A stretch of 21,608 bases of DNA, taken from NCBI GenBank assembly GCA_035541255.1, contig DATKNR010000053.1, positions 1-21,608 on the forward strand. The letters run 5' to 3'. Below are positions 9,355-15,570 of this stretch, piece by piece. The DNA is from JOPF136 sp035541255 (GTDB taxonomy: Bacteria > Acidobacteriota > Terriglobia > Acidiferrales > UBA7541). The notes under the pieces are model-generated. The model searched no databases and was not told the DNA's origin. It worked only from the letters and a program-made list of their open reading frames with translations. The first letter of the stretch is position 1, and each line of letters starts with the position of its first letter. The translations under genes were made by a program, and so were the position numbers.

Positions 9355-10716
9355 CTAGATTTTGATGCCTCGCCGCACCAGGTGTAGCGCTTCGCTCCAG
9401 AATCCCCCGGACGAATGCACGAACTCCACCGTGTCCCGCACGCCGGTCACGAACTCGTCGACTTGCGCGTCGGACACCGTCAGCGGCGGCGCCGCCTTCA
9501 ACACCATGAAGTTGTTCCCGCAGATCTGCGTCAGAATCCCCCGGTCGCGGAACATCCGCATCACCACGCACTGCCCAAACATCGCCGGATGGATCTTCCG
9601 GAACGCTTCAAACGACACCCGCATGCCCAGCCCGCGCGGTGCCGCGAATTCGATCCCGCAGAACAGTCCGGCTCCGCGCACTTCCTTCACCATCTCGAAC
9701 CTCGAAAGCGCCTCGCTCAGCCTCCGCCGCAATTCAATCCCGGTCGCCTTCGCCCTCTGCCCCAGGCATTCGCTCTCCAGCACGTCCAGCGTCGCCAGTC
9801 CCGCGCGCATCGCCAGTCCGTTCTCGCTGTACGTGGATGTGTGTATAAAAGCGCGCTCAATCGAGGAATACACCGCCTCGTAAATCTCATCCGTCATCAG
9901 GACAGCGCCGGAAGGAACCAGTCCTCCGCTCAGCGCTTTCGCCAGGATCACCATATCCGGCCGCGCGCCATACTCGTGCGCCGCCAGGAACGGTCCGGTC
10001 CGGAACATCCCGGTCTGCACCTCGTCCAGCACGAACACCGTTCCGTATCGCTTGCACACACTTTCGGCGGACGCCAGATATTCCTTCGGTGGCAGCAGGA
10101 TGCCGGACTCTCCCTGGATCGACTCCGTGACGAACCCGGCGAATCGCCCCGTGGCCAGTTTCCGTTCCAGCGCTTCCAGGTCCCCGAATGGCACGTGTTC
10201 GGCGCCCTCAATCATCGGCCCGAAGCCCGCTCGCCAGAATGGATCGCTCATCAGCGATAGCGCGCCGCACGTCAGTCCGTGAAATCCCCCGGCGCAGTAC
10301 AACAAACCCGTGCGTCCCGTCGCCGCCCGGCAAAATTTGATGGCCGTTTCTACGCCTTCGCTCCCCGAACTCCCGAAATAGGCTTTGTTCAGCCCTCCTC
10401 CGGCCAGCCGGCACAGCCGCCGCGCCAGTTCTCCCGCCAGTTCCGGCACATCCGTCTGCAGCATCGCCGGACCGCAGCGATCCAGTTCGTCTTTCAGTGC
10501 CTGCACGATTGCCGGATGGTTATGTCCTGTGTTGTGGACGCAGTAGCCGGAAAGAAAATCGAGGATGCGCCTGCCATCGTCCGTGAACAGCTCTGTACCC
10601 AGGCAGCGTTCGTACCTGACATTCATGCCCAGCAAATTGAGCAAGTCTTCCCAGCGCGGGTTGACATGCTCCGAATAGGAGGAAAGCGACTGCGTGGGGG
10701 CGGCAGTTGCGCTCAT
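9355..10716 (-). CDS. Class III PLP-dependent aminotransferase (substrate unassigned)
   Basis: At 453 residues it matches class III (ornithine/acetylornithine/GABA-type) aminotransferases. It has SGYCVHNTGHNHPAI (56-70), the phosphate-binding GSSGSEGVETAIK (115-127), GGFHGLTCGALSL, D231 in VLDEVQTGMFRTG (pyridine nitrogen), the Schiff-base lysine K260 in ILAKALSGGLVP, and HTSTYSENGLAMR (292-304). The reaction is amino transfer, with pyridoxal phosphate on K260. Neighbours do not reveal the substrate, since no arginine, lysine or hopanoid genes are in the window; a biosynthetic role in amino-group transfer to a specialised substrate is possible. Start ATG 10716 has only a weak GAAGAAA element upstream. 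Confidence 0.9.
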   Translation of the reverse strand: MSATAAPTQSLSSYSEHVNPRWEDLLNLLGMNVRYERCLGTELFTDDGRRILDFLSGYCVHNTGHNHPAIVQALKDELDRCGPAMLQTDVPELAGELARRLCRLAGGGLNKAYFGSSGSEGVETAIKFCRAATGRTGLLYCAGGFHGLTCGALSLMSDPFWRAGFGPMIEGAEHVPFGDLEALERKLATGRFAGFVTESIQGESGILLPPKEYLASAESVCKRYGTVFVLDEVQTGMFRTGPFLAAHEYGARPDMVILAKALSGGLVPSGAVLMTDEIYEAVYSSIERAFIHTSTYSENGLAMRAGLATLDVLESECLGQRAKATGIELRRRLSEALSRFEMVKEVRGAGLFCGIEFAAPRGLGMRVSFEAFRKIHPAMFGQCVVMRMFRDRGILTQICGNNFMVLKAAPPLTVSDAQVDEFVTGVRDTVEFVHSSGGFWSEALHLVRRGIKI

Positions 10717-10751
10717 ATTGTTTCTTCAGCAGATGCGCGCAGTATCTCGAA

Positions 10752-10770
10752 GGATGCACACGAGGCATCC
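10752..10770. repeat. Inverted repeat upstream of the aminotransferase
   Basis: GGATGC (10752-10757) and GCATCC (10765-10770) are a perfect 6-bp inverted repeat around a 7-base loop, 36-54 bases upstream of the aminotransferase ATG and after the thiS stop. It could be an operator or a weak terminator hairpin. No T-tract follows. The rest of the 158-base gap shows no gene and no TPP-riboswitch core. Confidence 0.25.
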
Positions 10771-10874
10771 AAGTGCGCAACTTTGCCTTCAAAGTCGCCG
10801 AGGGGCTGTTCAAGACAAGGAGGTGTTCACCGGCGGTCGCGGCGTGAGGCCCAACGATCGGGAATGGAGCGGTC

Positions 10875-11075
10875 TTATCCCCCGCCCACAAACTGCACAA
10901 TTTCGTACCGGTCGCCCTCCGCTACTGCCGTCGCACCCCACTGTGCCCGCGGCAGCACTTCCAGATTCCTCTCGATGGCCACTCGCGCCGCGTTCAATCC
11001 CAGATGCGCCAGCATCCCTGCGACGTTCATCCCCTCCGGGATCTCACACTGTTCGCCATTCAACTGAATCTGCAT
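10875..11075 (-). CDS. thiS: ThiS-like ubiquitin-fold sulfur carrier
   Basis: This 66-residue protein has the ThiS length and pattern: MQIQLNGEQCEIPEGMNVAG, then a middle RVAIERNLEVLPRAQW, then AVAEGDRYEIVQFVGGG. The C-terminal Gly-Gly, here with an extra Gly, is the site where ThiF adenylates and where the thiocarboxylate forms to donate sulfur to the thiazole of thiamine. GGAAGAG lies 4 bases before ATG 11075. Its usual partners thiG, thiF and thiH are absent here; the gene lies 16 bases after arsC and before an aminotransferase. It may serve thiamine synthesis in trans or be a ThiS-family carrier for another pathway. Confidence 0.88.
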   Translation of the reverse strand: MQIQLNGEQCEIPEGMNVAGMLAHLGLNAARVAIERNLEVLPRAQWGATAVAEGDRYEIVQFVGGG

Positions 11076-11091
11076 TTCGCTCTTCCGCCCG

Positions 11092-11535
11092 CTACCCTTC
11101 TGGCCCCGCGAGCACGGTCACAAATTCGCAAAGGCAGGAGAACAGCAAATCCCGCGCACGCCGGAACGCCTCCAACTTCTCCTCCGGCGATCCTTCCACC
11201 GCCGCCGGGTCCGGAATGCTGTAATGCACCCGCACCGCGCGCCCGGGAATTACCGGGCACGCCTCCTTCGCCTGGTCGCACACCGTAATCACCGCGCCGA
11301 ATTCCTGGCCCCGGAATTCCTCGACGGACTTCGACCGCAGCCCCGTTGTGTCTACTTCTGCCTCGCGCAGCGCTTCAATTGCCAGCGGATTCACCTCCGA
11401 CGCATGAATCCCCGCGCTCACCACCTGGATGGAGCCTCCCGAGATGTGCCGCAGGATCGCCTCTCCCATCTGGCTGCGCGCGGAATTCGCCGTGCACAGG
11501 ATCAGAACGCGCGGTGCTGATGCGGTGGTCGTCAT
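11092..11535 (-). CDS. arsC: Arsenate reductase, low-molecular-weight phosphatase (thioredoxin-linked) type
   Basis: This 147-residue protein has the P-loop C14-TANSAR20-S (Cx5R), which binds arsenate as in LMW protein tyrosine phosphatases. C86 and C93 in ITVCDQAKEACPVIPG are spaced seven apart, like C82 and C89 of the thioredoxin-coupled ArsC of Staphylococcus. D109 in SIPDPAA is the general acid position. It should reduce As(V) to As(III) in the cytoplasm. No arsR, acr3 or arsB is near, so the efflux pump must lie elsewhere. ATG 11535 has no clear ribosome-binding site; a TAGAAT hexamer 11 bases upstream suggests a very short or absent leader. Confidence 0.93.
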   Translation of the reverse strand: MTTTASAPRVLILCTANSARSQMGEAILRHISGGSIQVVSAGIHASEVNPLAIEALREAEVDTTGLRSKSVEEFRGQEFGAVITVCDQAKEACPVIPGRAVRVHYSIPDPAAVEGSPEEKLEAFRRARDLLFSCLCEFVTVLAGPEG

Positions 11536-11545
11536 CGTCGCGCCT

Positions 11546-11559
11546 GATTCTACCGAATC
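11546..11559 (-). promoter_or_regulatory. Candidate arsC -10 with overlapping inverted repeat
   Basis: On the minus strand TAGAAT (11552-11547) matches five of six -10 positions. It is embedded in a GATTC-N4-GAATC inverted repeat at 11546-11559, which could be an operator. Transcription would start about 5 bases from the arsC ATG. No -35 is evident. Confidence 0.35.
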
Positions 11560-11605
11560 GTCCCGCCCCCTCGCATCCTGCGCGGCATGCGGCGCCGGGC
11601 AAAGT

Positions 11606-11623
11606 CTGCCTGCCGGCAGGCAG
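11606..11623. repeat. Perfect 18-bp GC-rich palindrome
   Basis: CTGCCTGCCGGCAGGCAG is a perfect loopless palindrome in the 108-base gap between the DUF488 gene and arsC. With no loop and no T-tract it is a poor intrinsic terminator. It looks like a dispersed extragenic palindrome or a protein-binding site. Only one copy is seen in this window. Confidence 0.5.
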
Positions 11624-11643
11624 GCCCTGCGGTTCTCTCGTCC

Positions 11644-12222
11644 TCACTCGGCCGGATACCACACACGCTTTCCGCGCACGCGCGCCCACGGTGTAATCCT
11701 GTGCGGCCGCGTGGACGTCAGGCTGCTCAACTCCTCCACTCCCATCCGTCTCGCCAGCAGCGCATCTCCAATCAGCGACCGGTGGCACCTCCACGGCACC
11801 GCCTCCGCGCACATGATCGCCGTCTGCCGTTTCTTCGCCAGTTCGATCAGCCTCTCCAGATTTTCCTCAAATTCTTCGGTCTGCATGTAGTCCGCGAATC
11901 CCCGAAAGCTCGCGTTGCGCCACGCTCCGTTCGGCGAATCCTTCTTCGCATGCCGCAGCCCGCCTAGGCCCTTCAGGTGCCGGTAGCCGATGCGCGCTCC
12001 CCGCATCGCCTCTCGCAGCTCCTCCTGATTGAATTGAGGGTTGTGCCGCGATCGAGGAACCGTTCGCACATCCACCAGCAATCGGACTCCATGCGCCCCG
12101 AGCAGCGCCAGAAACTCCTCGATCGTCCGCGTCGAATGCCCCACGGTAAACACCACCGTGCGCGAACCCGCGCGTTTCCCTGCATGCTTCTCGCTGCGTT
12201 TGCTGGCGACGGGGCGTTTCAC
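11644..12222 (-). CDS. DUF488-family protein
   Basis: This 192-residue protein has the DUF488 signatures FTVGHSTRTIEEFLALL (25-41), LLVDVRTVPRSRHNPQFNQ, GYRHLKGLGGLR and the conserved MCAEAVPWRCHRSLIGD near residue 140. DUF488 proteins are small cytoplasmic proteins of unclear biochemical role, with conserved Cys/Glu and Arg/His residues that suggest nucleotide or phosphate binding. The start is GTG 12222, preceded by a lysine/arginine-rich N-terminus rather than a signal peptide. A TAGACT hexamer ends 6 bases before the GTG, so the message may be leaderless. It is divergent from the MOSC gene and upstream of arsC. Confidence 0.88.
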   Translation of the reverse strand: MKRPVASKRSEKHAGKRAGSRTVVFTVGHSTRTIEEFLALLGAHGVRLLVDVRTVPRSRHNPQFNQEELREAMRGARIGYRHLKGLGGLRHAKKDSPNGAWRNASFRGFADYMQTEEFEENLERLIELAKKRQTAIMCAEAVPWRCHRSLIGDALLARRMGVEELSSLTSTRPHRITPWARVRGKRVWYPAE

Positions 12223-12228
12223 CCGTTC

Positions 12229-12258
12229 AGTCTAGGCGCCTCGCATCAAGCCCTGCAA
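12229..12258 (-). promoter_or_regulatory. Candidate promoter of the DUF488 gene
   Basis: On the minus strand TTGCAG and TAGACT are separated by 18 bases, with the -10 ending 6 bases before the GTG start codon. This would put the transcription start at or next to the start codon. The match is modest. Confidence 0.3.
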
Positions 12259-12298
12259 CTGCGCCCCTTTGTCTCTACCCGGCTGCTGCCCTCTCGCG

Positions 12299-12304
12299 TA
12301 GAAT
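12299..12304 (+). promoter_or_regulatory. Candidate -10 element of the MOSC gene
   Basis: TAGAAT ends 18 bases before the MOSC ATG and matches five of six consensus positions. No -35 is apparent. Transcription would start near 12311, giving a leader of about 12 bases. Confidence 0.35.
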
Positions 12305-12322
12305 CAATCGAGGCCGGCCGGA

Positions 12323-13117
12323 ATGCACATCACCGAGCTTTACATTTACCCTCTAAAATCCGCCCGCGGAATACCCCTCCGCGAGATGCCGCTCGACAAT
12401 CACGGGCCTGCGCACGACCGCCGCTGGATGCTCGTCGACGGCCGCGGCGTCATGCTCTCGCAGCGCAATCTGCCGCGTATGGCCCTCATCGCCGTCGAAA
12501 ACGCCGCGGGCTCTCTCGCCTGCTCCGCTCCCGGCATGCCGCCGCTGTCCGTGCACATTCCCGCGCCTGGCAGCACTCCTCGACTCACCGCAAATCTCTT
12601 CGAAAACGACGTGGACGTTCAGCTCGCCGCCGATTCCGCCCACACCTGGTTTTCGCAGTTCCTCGGCGCTTCCTGCCGCCTCGTCTATCAGCCCGACGAC
12701 GCCTTTCGTCAGGTCAATCGCATCTACGCCGCGAAAGGTGTCGGCGTCAGCCTCGCCGATGGCTTTCCGCTCCTGCTCATCAATCAGGCCTCGCTCGACG
12801 ATTTGAACCGCCGTCTCGCCGAGCCCGTCGACATGCGCCGTTTCCGTCCCAATCTCGTGGTCAACGGTGACAAGCCGTTTGAAGAAGACACCTGGCGCAC
12901 CATTCGCGCCGGCGATCTCGAGCTTTCGCTGGTCAAGCCCTGCGCCCGTTGCCCCATTCCTTCCGTCAATCCGGATTCCGGCGAGCGCGGCAATGAGCCC
13001 TCCCGCACCCTCGCCACCTTCCGCCGCCGCAATAGCGATGTATTTTTCGGCTGGAACGTTCTCGCCCCATCTTCCGGCACACTCCGCGTCGGCGATCCCG
13101 TCACCGTCCTCGCGTAG
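12323..13117 (+). CDS. MOSC-domain protein (YcbX/mARC-like)
   Basis: This 264-residue protein has an N-terminal MOSC beta-barrel (MHITELYIYPLKSARGIPLR, then HDRRWMLVDGRGVMLSQR) and a C-terminal MOSC domain with DGFPLLLINQASLDDLN, RRFRPNLVV and KPCARCPIPSVNP. C207 is the position that coordinates molybdenum in mARC and YcbX proteins; C210 follows in CxRC. Members carry sulfido-free Moco and reduce N-hydroxylated compounds, or transfer sulfur. Unlike YcbX it has no fused 2Fe-2S ferredoxin domain, so an external reductase is needed. GAGG lies about 9 bases before ATG 12323. It is divergent from the DUF488 gene. Confidence 0.9.
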   Translation: MHITELYIYPLKSARGIPLREMPLDNHGPAHDRRWMLVDGRGVMLSQRNLPRMALIAVENAAGSLACSAPGMPPLSVHIPAPGSTPRLTANLFENDVDVQLAADSAHTWFSQFLGASCRLVYQPDDAFRQVNRIYAAKGVGVSLADGFPLLLINQASLDDLNRRLAEPVDMRRFRPNLVVNGDKPFEEDTWRTIRAGDLELSLVKPCARCPIPSVNPDSGERGNEPSRTLATFRRRNSDVFFGWNVLAPSSGTLRVGDPVTVLA

Positions 13118-13119
13118 AT

Positions 13120-13134
13120 CTCCCCCTGCGGGAG
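13120..13134. terminator. Short hairpin after the MOSC gene
   Basis: CTCCC and GGGAG flank a 5-base loop immediately after the MOSC stop and before the convergent HExxH gene's end. The stem is short. A T-rich patch follows about 25 bases further on, at 13160-13195. Termination is plausible but weakly supported. Confidence 0.25.
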
Positions 13135-13197
13135 TCTTGGTCCGTCCTCATCTCCCGATTTCTCCGGTTTTCAATTTTCAAGTTTCGATTTCGTTCG

Positions 13198-14280
13198 TCA
13201 GGGTTTCACCGGTGCCAGCTTCGCCCGCGGCGGCTCCGTTATCGCCTTCCGGATCGCTGCCAGTGGCGCATCGTCGCGGAACGTCACTGTGCCGTTGTCC
13301 GGCACGACTCCCAATTCCTTCCACATTTGCGCCAGGTCCACCGGAGCCGGCGCCGCTTTCATCTTTTCGTAGAGTTTCATCAATACGTCCGTTCCCGTGG
13401 CTTTGTCCCCGATCTCCAGCGCGTGTTCGATGGTCCAATCTTTCTCCATGGAGCCCCTCGCAGCCACGATCCCCCGTAGCGCGTCCTGCAATCCCAGTTG
13501 ATTCTTTGTCGCCCGCCGTATCCCGATGTCGGCCATCAGACAGAAGAGCGCTCCGCCCCAATACGTCCGGCCCCAGGTATGGGTATGGTCCAATCCCTCA
13601 TCGCCCGCTTGCGGTTCGCCCTTCGGCAGTCCGTCCACCAGTTGCTGCCATACCGAATTCATGGGGAGCTGGCCATCCTGCACCCGCGCGATTGGCTCCA
13701 CGTACGTCGCGATTCCCTCTTCGATCCAGTGGTGCTCCCGCGCCATCCCCGGAAATGTCATGTGCACCAGTTCGTGCGTCATCATCCAGTCGTTTTCCAG
13801 GTCCGCTTCCGTGGTGTGCTCTCCTACGCCGATTCGCGTCGTCAACACTCCCGAATCCGGCAGGAACGTGAATCCATGGAACACTCCGTCGCGTCCCTCC
13901 CCCGGCCGCACGTCCACTTCGGCCCGCGTCACCGGAAATCCGCCGTAGTACATGCTCACGGCCCGCGCCGCGCGCGTTACCCAGGCGAACACTCGCGCCG
14001 GAGGAAGGTCCAGATGCCCGGCCATCAGATTTACCGTGATGGCTGCGCCGCCGATGTCCAATTGTCTGGACTCCACCACCACATCCGCCCCGGCTGCGCT
14101 GCTCGCGCTCGCCGGCCGTTCCGTAATCGGCAGACAGAACAGCGCGCCCGCCGCAATGGCCGCCAGAATTCCCGCTGCCGGCATCCATCGCGGTTTGGTT
14201 CCGCTCCTGCCGTCGGGATTCGTCTTGGAATGGGGACTCACTGCCATCCATGGATGCGAACTGCGTCCGCCGGGTTTCAC
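13198..14280 (-). CDS. Exported HExxH (gluzincin-like) metallopeptidase candidate
   Basis: This 360-residue protein has a membrane leader at about 33-52 (MPAAGILAAIAAGALFCLPI) and then a domain with MMTHELVHMTFPG (H169, E170, H173) and HHWIEEGIATYVEP, where E187 or E188 is the likely third zinc ligand. This is the gluzincin pattern of HExxH plus a downstream Glu, with shorter spacing than M1. It probably acts in the periplasm on peptides; the substrate is unknown. The start is uncertain: GTG 14280 is listed, while ATG 14247 and ATG 14184 are in frame and keep the leader; none has a good ribosome-binding site. It begins 36 bases after the TPR gene stop, so the two are probably co-transcribed. 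Confidence 0.82.
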   Translation of the reverse strand: MKPGGRSSHPWMAVSPHSKTNPDGRSGTKPRWMPAAGILAAIAAGALFCLPITERPASASSAAGADVVVESRQLDIGGAAITVNLMAGHLDLPPARVFAWVTRAARAVSMYYGGFPVTRAEVDVRPGEGRDGVFHGFTFLPDSGVLTTRIGVGEHTTEADLENDWMMTHELVHMTFPGMAREHHWIEEGIATYVEPIARVQDGQLPMNSVWQQLVDGLPKGEPQAGDEGLDHTHTWGRTYWGGALFCLMADIGIRRATKNQLGLQDALRGIVAARGSMEKDWTIEHALEIGDKATGTDVLMKLYEKMKAAPAPVDLAQMWKELGVVPDNGTVTFRDDAPLAAIRKAITEPPRAKLAPVKP

Positions 14281-14316
14281 CTGCGGCCCCGGCGTTTCCC
14301 TGTTTCGCAGGCCGGC

Positions 14317-15480
14317 CTATGGGTTCCGTTTCCGTTTCGCCGGCGCAGCACCCAGGCTCTGCAGTTTCTCCTGCGCCAGCGCCTTGTAGGGCGTGTCCAG
14401 CGACGCGGCCTGCTCCAGCGCCGTTTTTGCTTCTGCCTCGCGTTTCAGGTTCAGCAGCGCGAAGCCCAGCCGGTACTGGTTCCGCGCGTAGAGAAAGGGC
14501 TGGCTTTTCAGCAGCGGCCCCGCTTTTTCGAATGCTTCGAGAGCCGTGGTCTCCTGTTTTCCCTGGATCGCCACCTGCCCGATTGAGGTCCATGCCACTC
14601 CCTGCTGCACCGCGATGCGCTGCGCCCACTGCTCGTCGCTGGCGCCCGCGGGCTTCTGCTCCTTCGAGATCGCGTCGAGCGCTTTCCGCGCGTATCCGTC
14701 CGCTGCCTTCAGGTTCACCCCGCGATCGCTCCCGTCGTCCGCCAGCAGCAGCAGCATTCCGACGTTCTCCGGATCTTTCTCCAGCACCTGCTGCGCAAAC
14801 GCCGTCATTTTTGTGTAGTCCCGCATCCGCCGGTAACTGTCCGCCACCAGCGTCTGCGCCTGCTCCGCGTACGGCGAATCCGCGAATGCGATCGAGTAGC
14901 TCTCCAGCAGTTCGGACTGCCGTTTCACGTCCGTAATTCCCCGCGCCGCGTTGAACAGCGTCCCCGACACGTAGTTCATCGTCGCCGCCGTTCCCGCCAG
15001 CGCTTCCTTCTTCTGCGCATCCCACCCCGCTGCGTCTTCTCCCGCCGGCGCCGGCTTCGCCTTGTACCTCGACACCATTCCCGCCATCGCCAGCCCGTAA
15101 CGGAATTCGTGTTCCACGTCCCCTTTCTCCTGCGCCGCCTGGAACGCCGCGTACACCGTGTTGTAGCAGTCCGGGTCCGCGGCCAGTGCCTGGTCCGCCG
15201 CTTCGAAGGCTTTCTCGTACTGCTTTTCCGCCGTGTAAATCGCTACGTACTGTTCGTATGCCGCCACGGCCATCGGGCCCTTTCCGAAATCCTTTATGAA
15301 TTTGTCCAGCAGGCCCAGTTTTTCCTCATTCGTCTTCGCTGCGCTGATGGCCGTCAGCGCGTGGTCTTCCGGCGAGCCTGCGGGGACGTGAACCGCGGAG
15401 CCAATCTGGCACCGCGCCGCGGGCGGCACGCACACCACCGCGCACATGCTCGCCACAATCGCCACGAAAATTCGACGCAT
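14317..15480 (-). CDS. Exported TPR-repeat protein
   Basis: This 387-residue protein starts MRRIFVAIVASMCAVVCVPP, a clear Sec signal peptide ending near residue 24. The mature part is helical with TPR-like units, for example YEKAFEAADQALAADPDCYN, DYTKMTAFAQQVLEKDPENV, TTALEAFEKAGPLL and REAEAKTALEQAASLD. The role would be protein-protein scaffolding in the periplasm. ATG 15480 is backed by an excellent GGGAGGTGA ribosome-binding site 3-4 bases upstream. It precedes the HExxH protein gene, so the TPR protein may recruit or regulate that peptidase; this is inference from gene order. The 90-base gap to the amidase gene upstream holds no clear terminator. Confidence 0.88.
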   Translation of the reverse strand: MRRIFVAIVASMCAVVCVPPAARCQIGSAVHVPAGSPEDHALTAISAAKTNEEKLGLLDKFIKDFGKGPMAVAAYEQYVAIYTAEKQYEKAFEAADQALAADPDCYNTVYAAFQAAQEKGDVEHEFRYGLAMAGMVSRYKAKPAPAGEDAAGWDAQKKEALAGTAATMNYVSGTLFNAARGITDVKRQSELLESYSIAFADSPYAEQAQTLVADSYRRMRDYTKMTAFAQQVLEKDPENVGMLLLLADDGSDRGVNLKAADGYARKALDAISKEQKPAGASDEQWAQRIAVQQGVAWTSIGQVAIQGKQETTALEAFEKAGPLLKSQPFLYARNQYRLGFALLNLKREAEAKTALEQAASLDTPYKALAQEKLQSLGAAPAKRKRNP

Positions 15481-15570
15481 GACTCACCTCCCGCCTGGGG
15501 CCGCTCGTCCGTGCCGTTCGCGGGCAGAGAGTATCAGAAATCAGTTCGCGCGAGCACTCTTCATGCCGCG

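Noticed and set aside
10815..10825. A strong AAGGAGGTG ribosome-binding-like sequence on plus between thiS and the aminotransferase
   Set aside because: The frame that follows is antisense to thiS and shows no protein-like pattern. The match is probably chance.
10717..11100. A TPP riboswitch controlling thiS
   Set aside because: There are only 16 bases between arsC and thiS, and neither the CUGAGA nor the ACCUGAUCUGG-type core is found on either strand nearby.
13160..13197. A T-rich patch between the MOSC and HExxH genes as a promoter or origin-like site
   Set aside because: It is short, lies between two gene ends where no promoter is needed, and has no DnaA-box-like repeats.
13598..15025. 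A 475-residue minus-strand frame spanning the TPR and HExxH genes
   Set aside because: It is in another frame of the same strand, Gly/Arg/Ala-rich, and crosses two well-supported genes with their own signal peptides.
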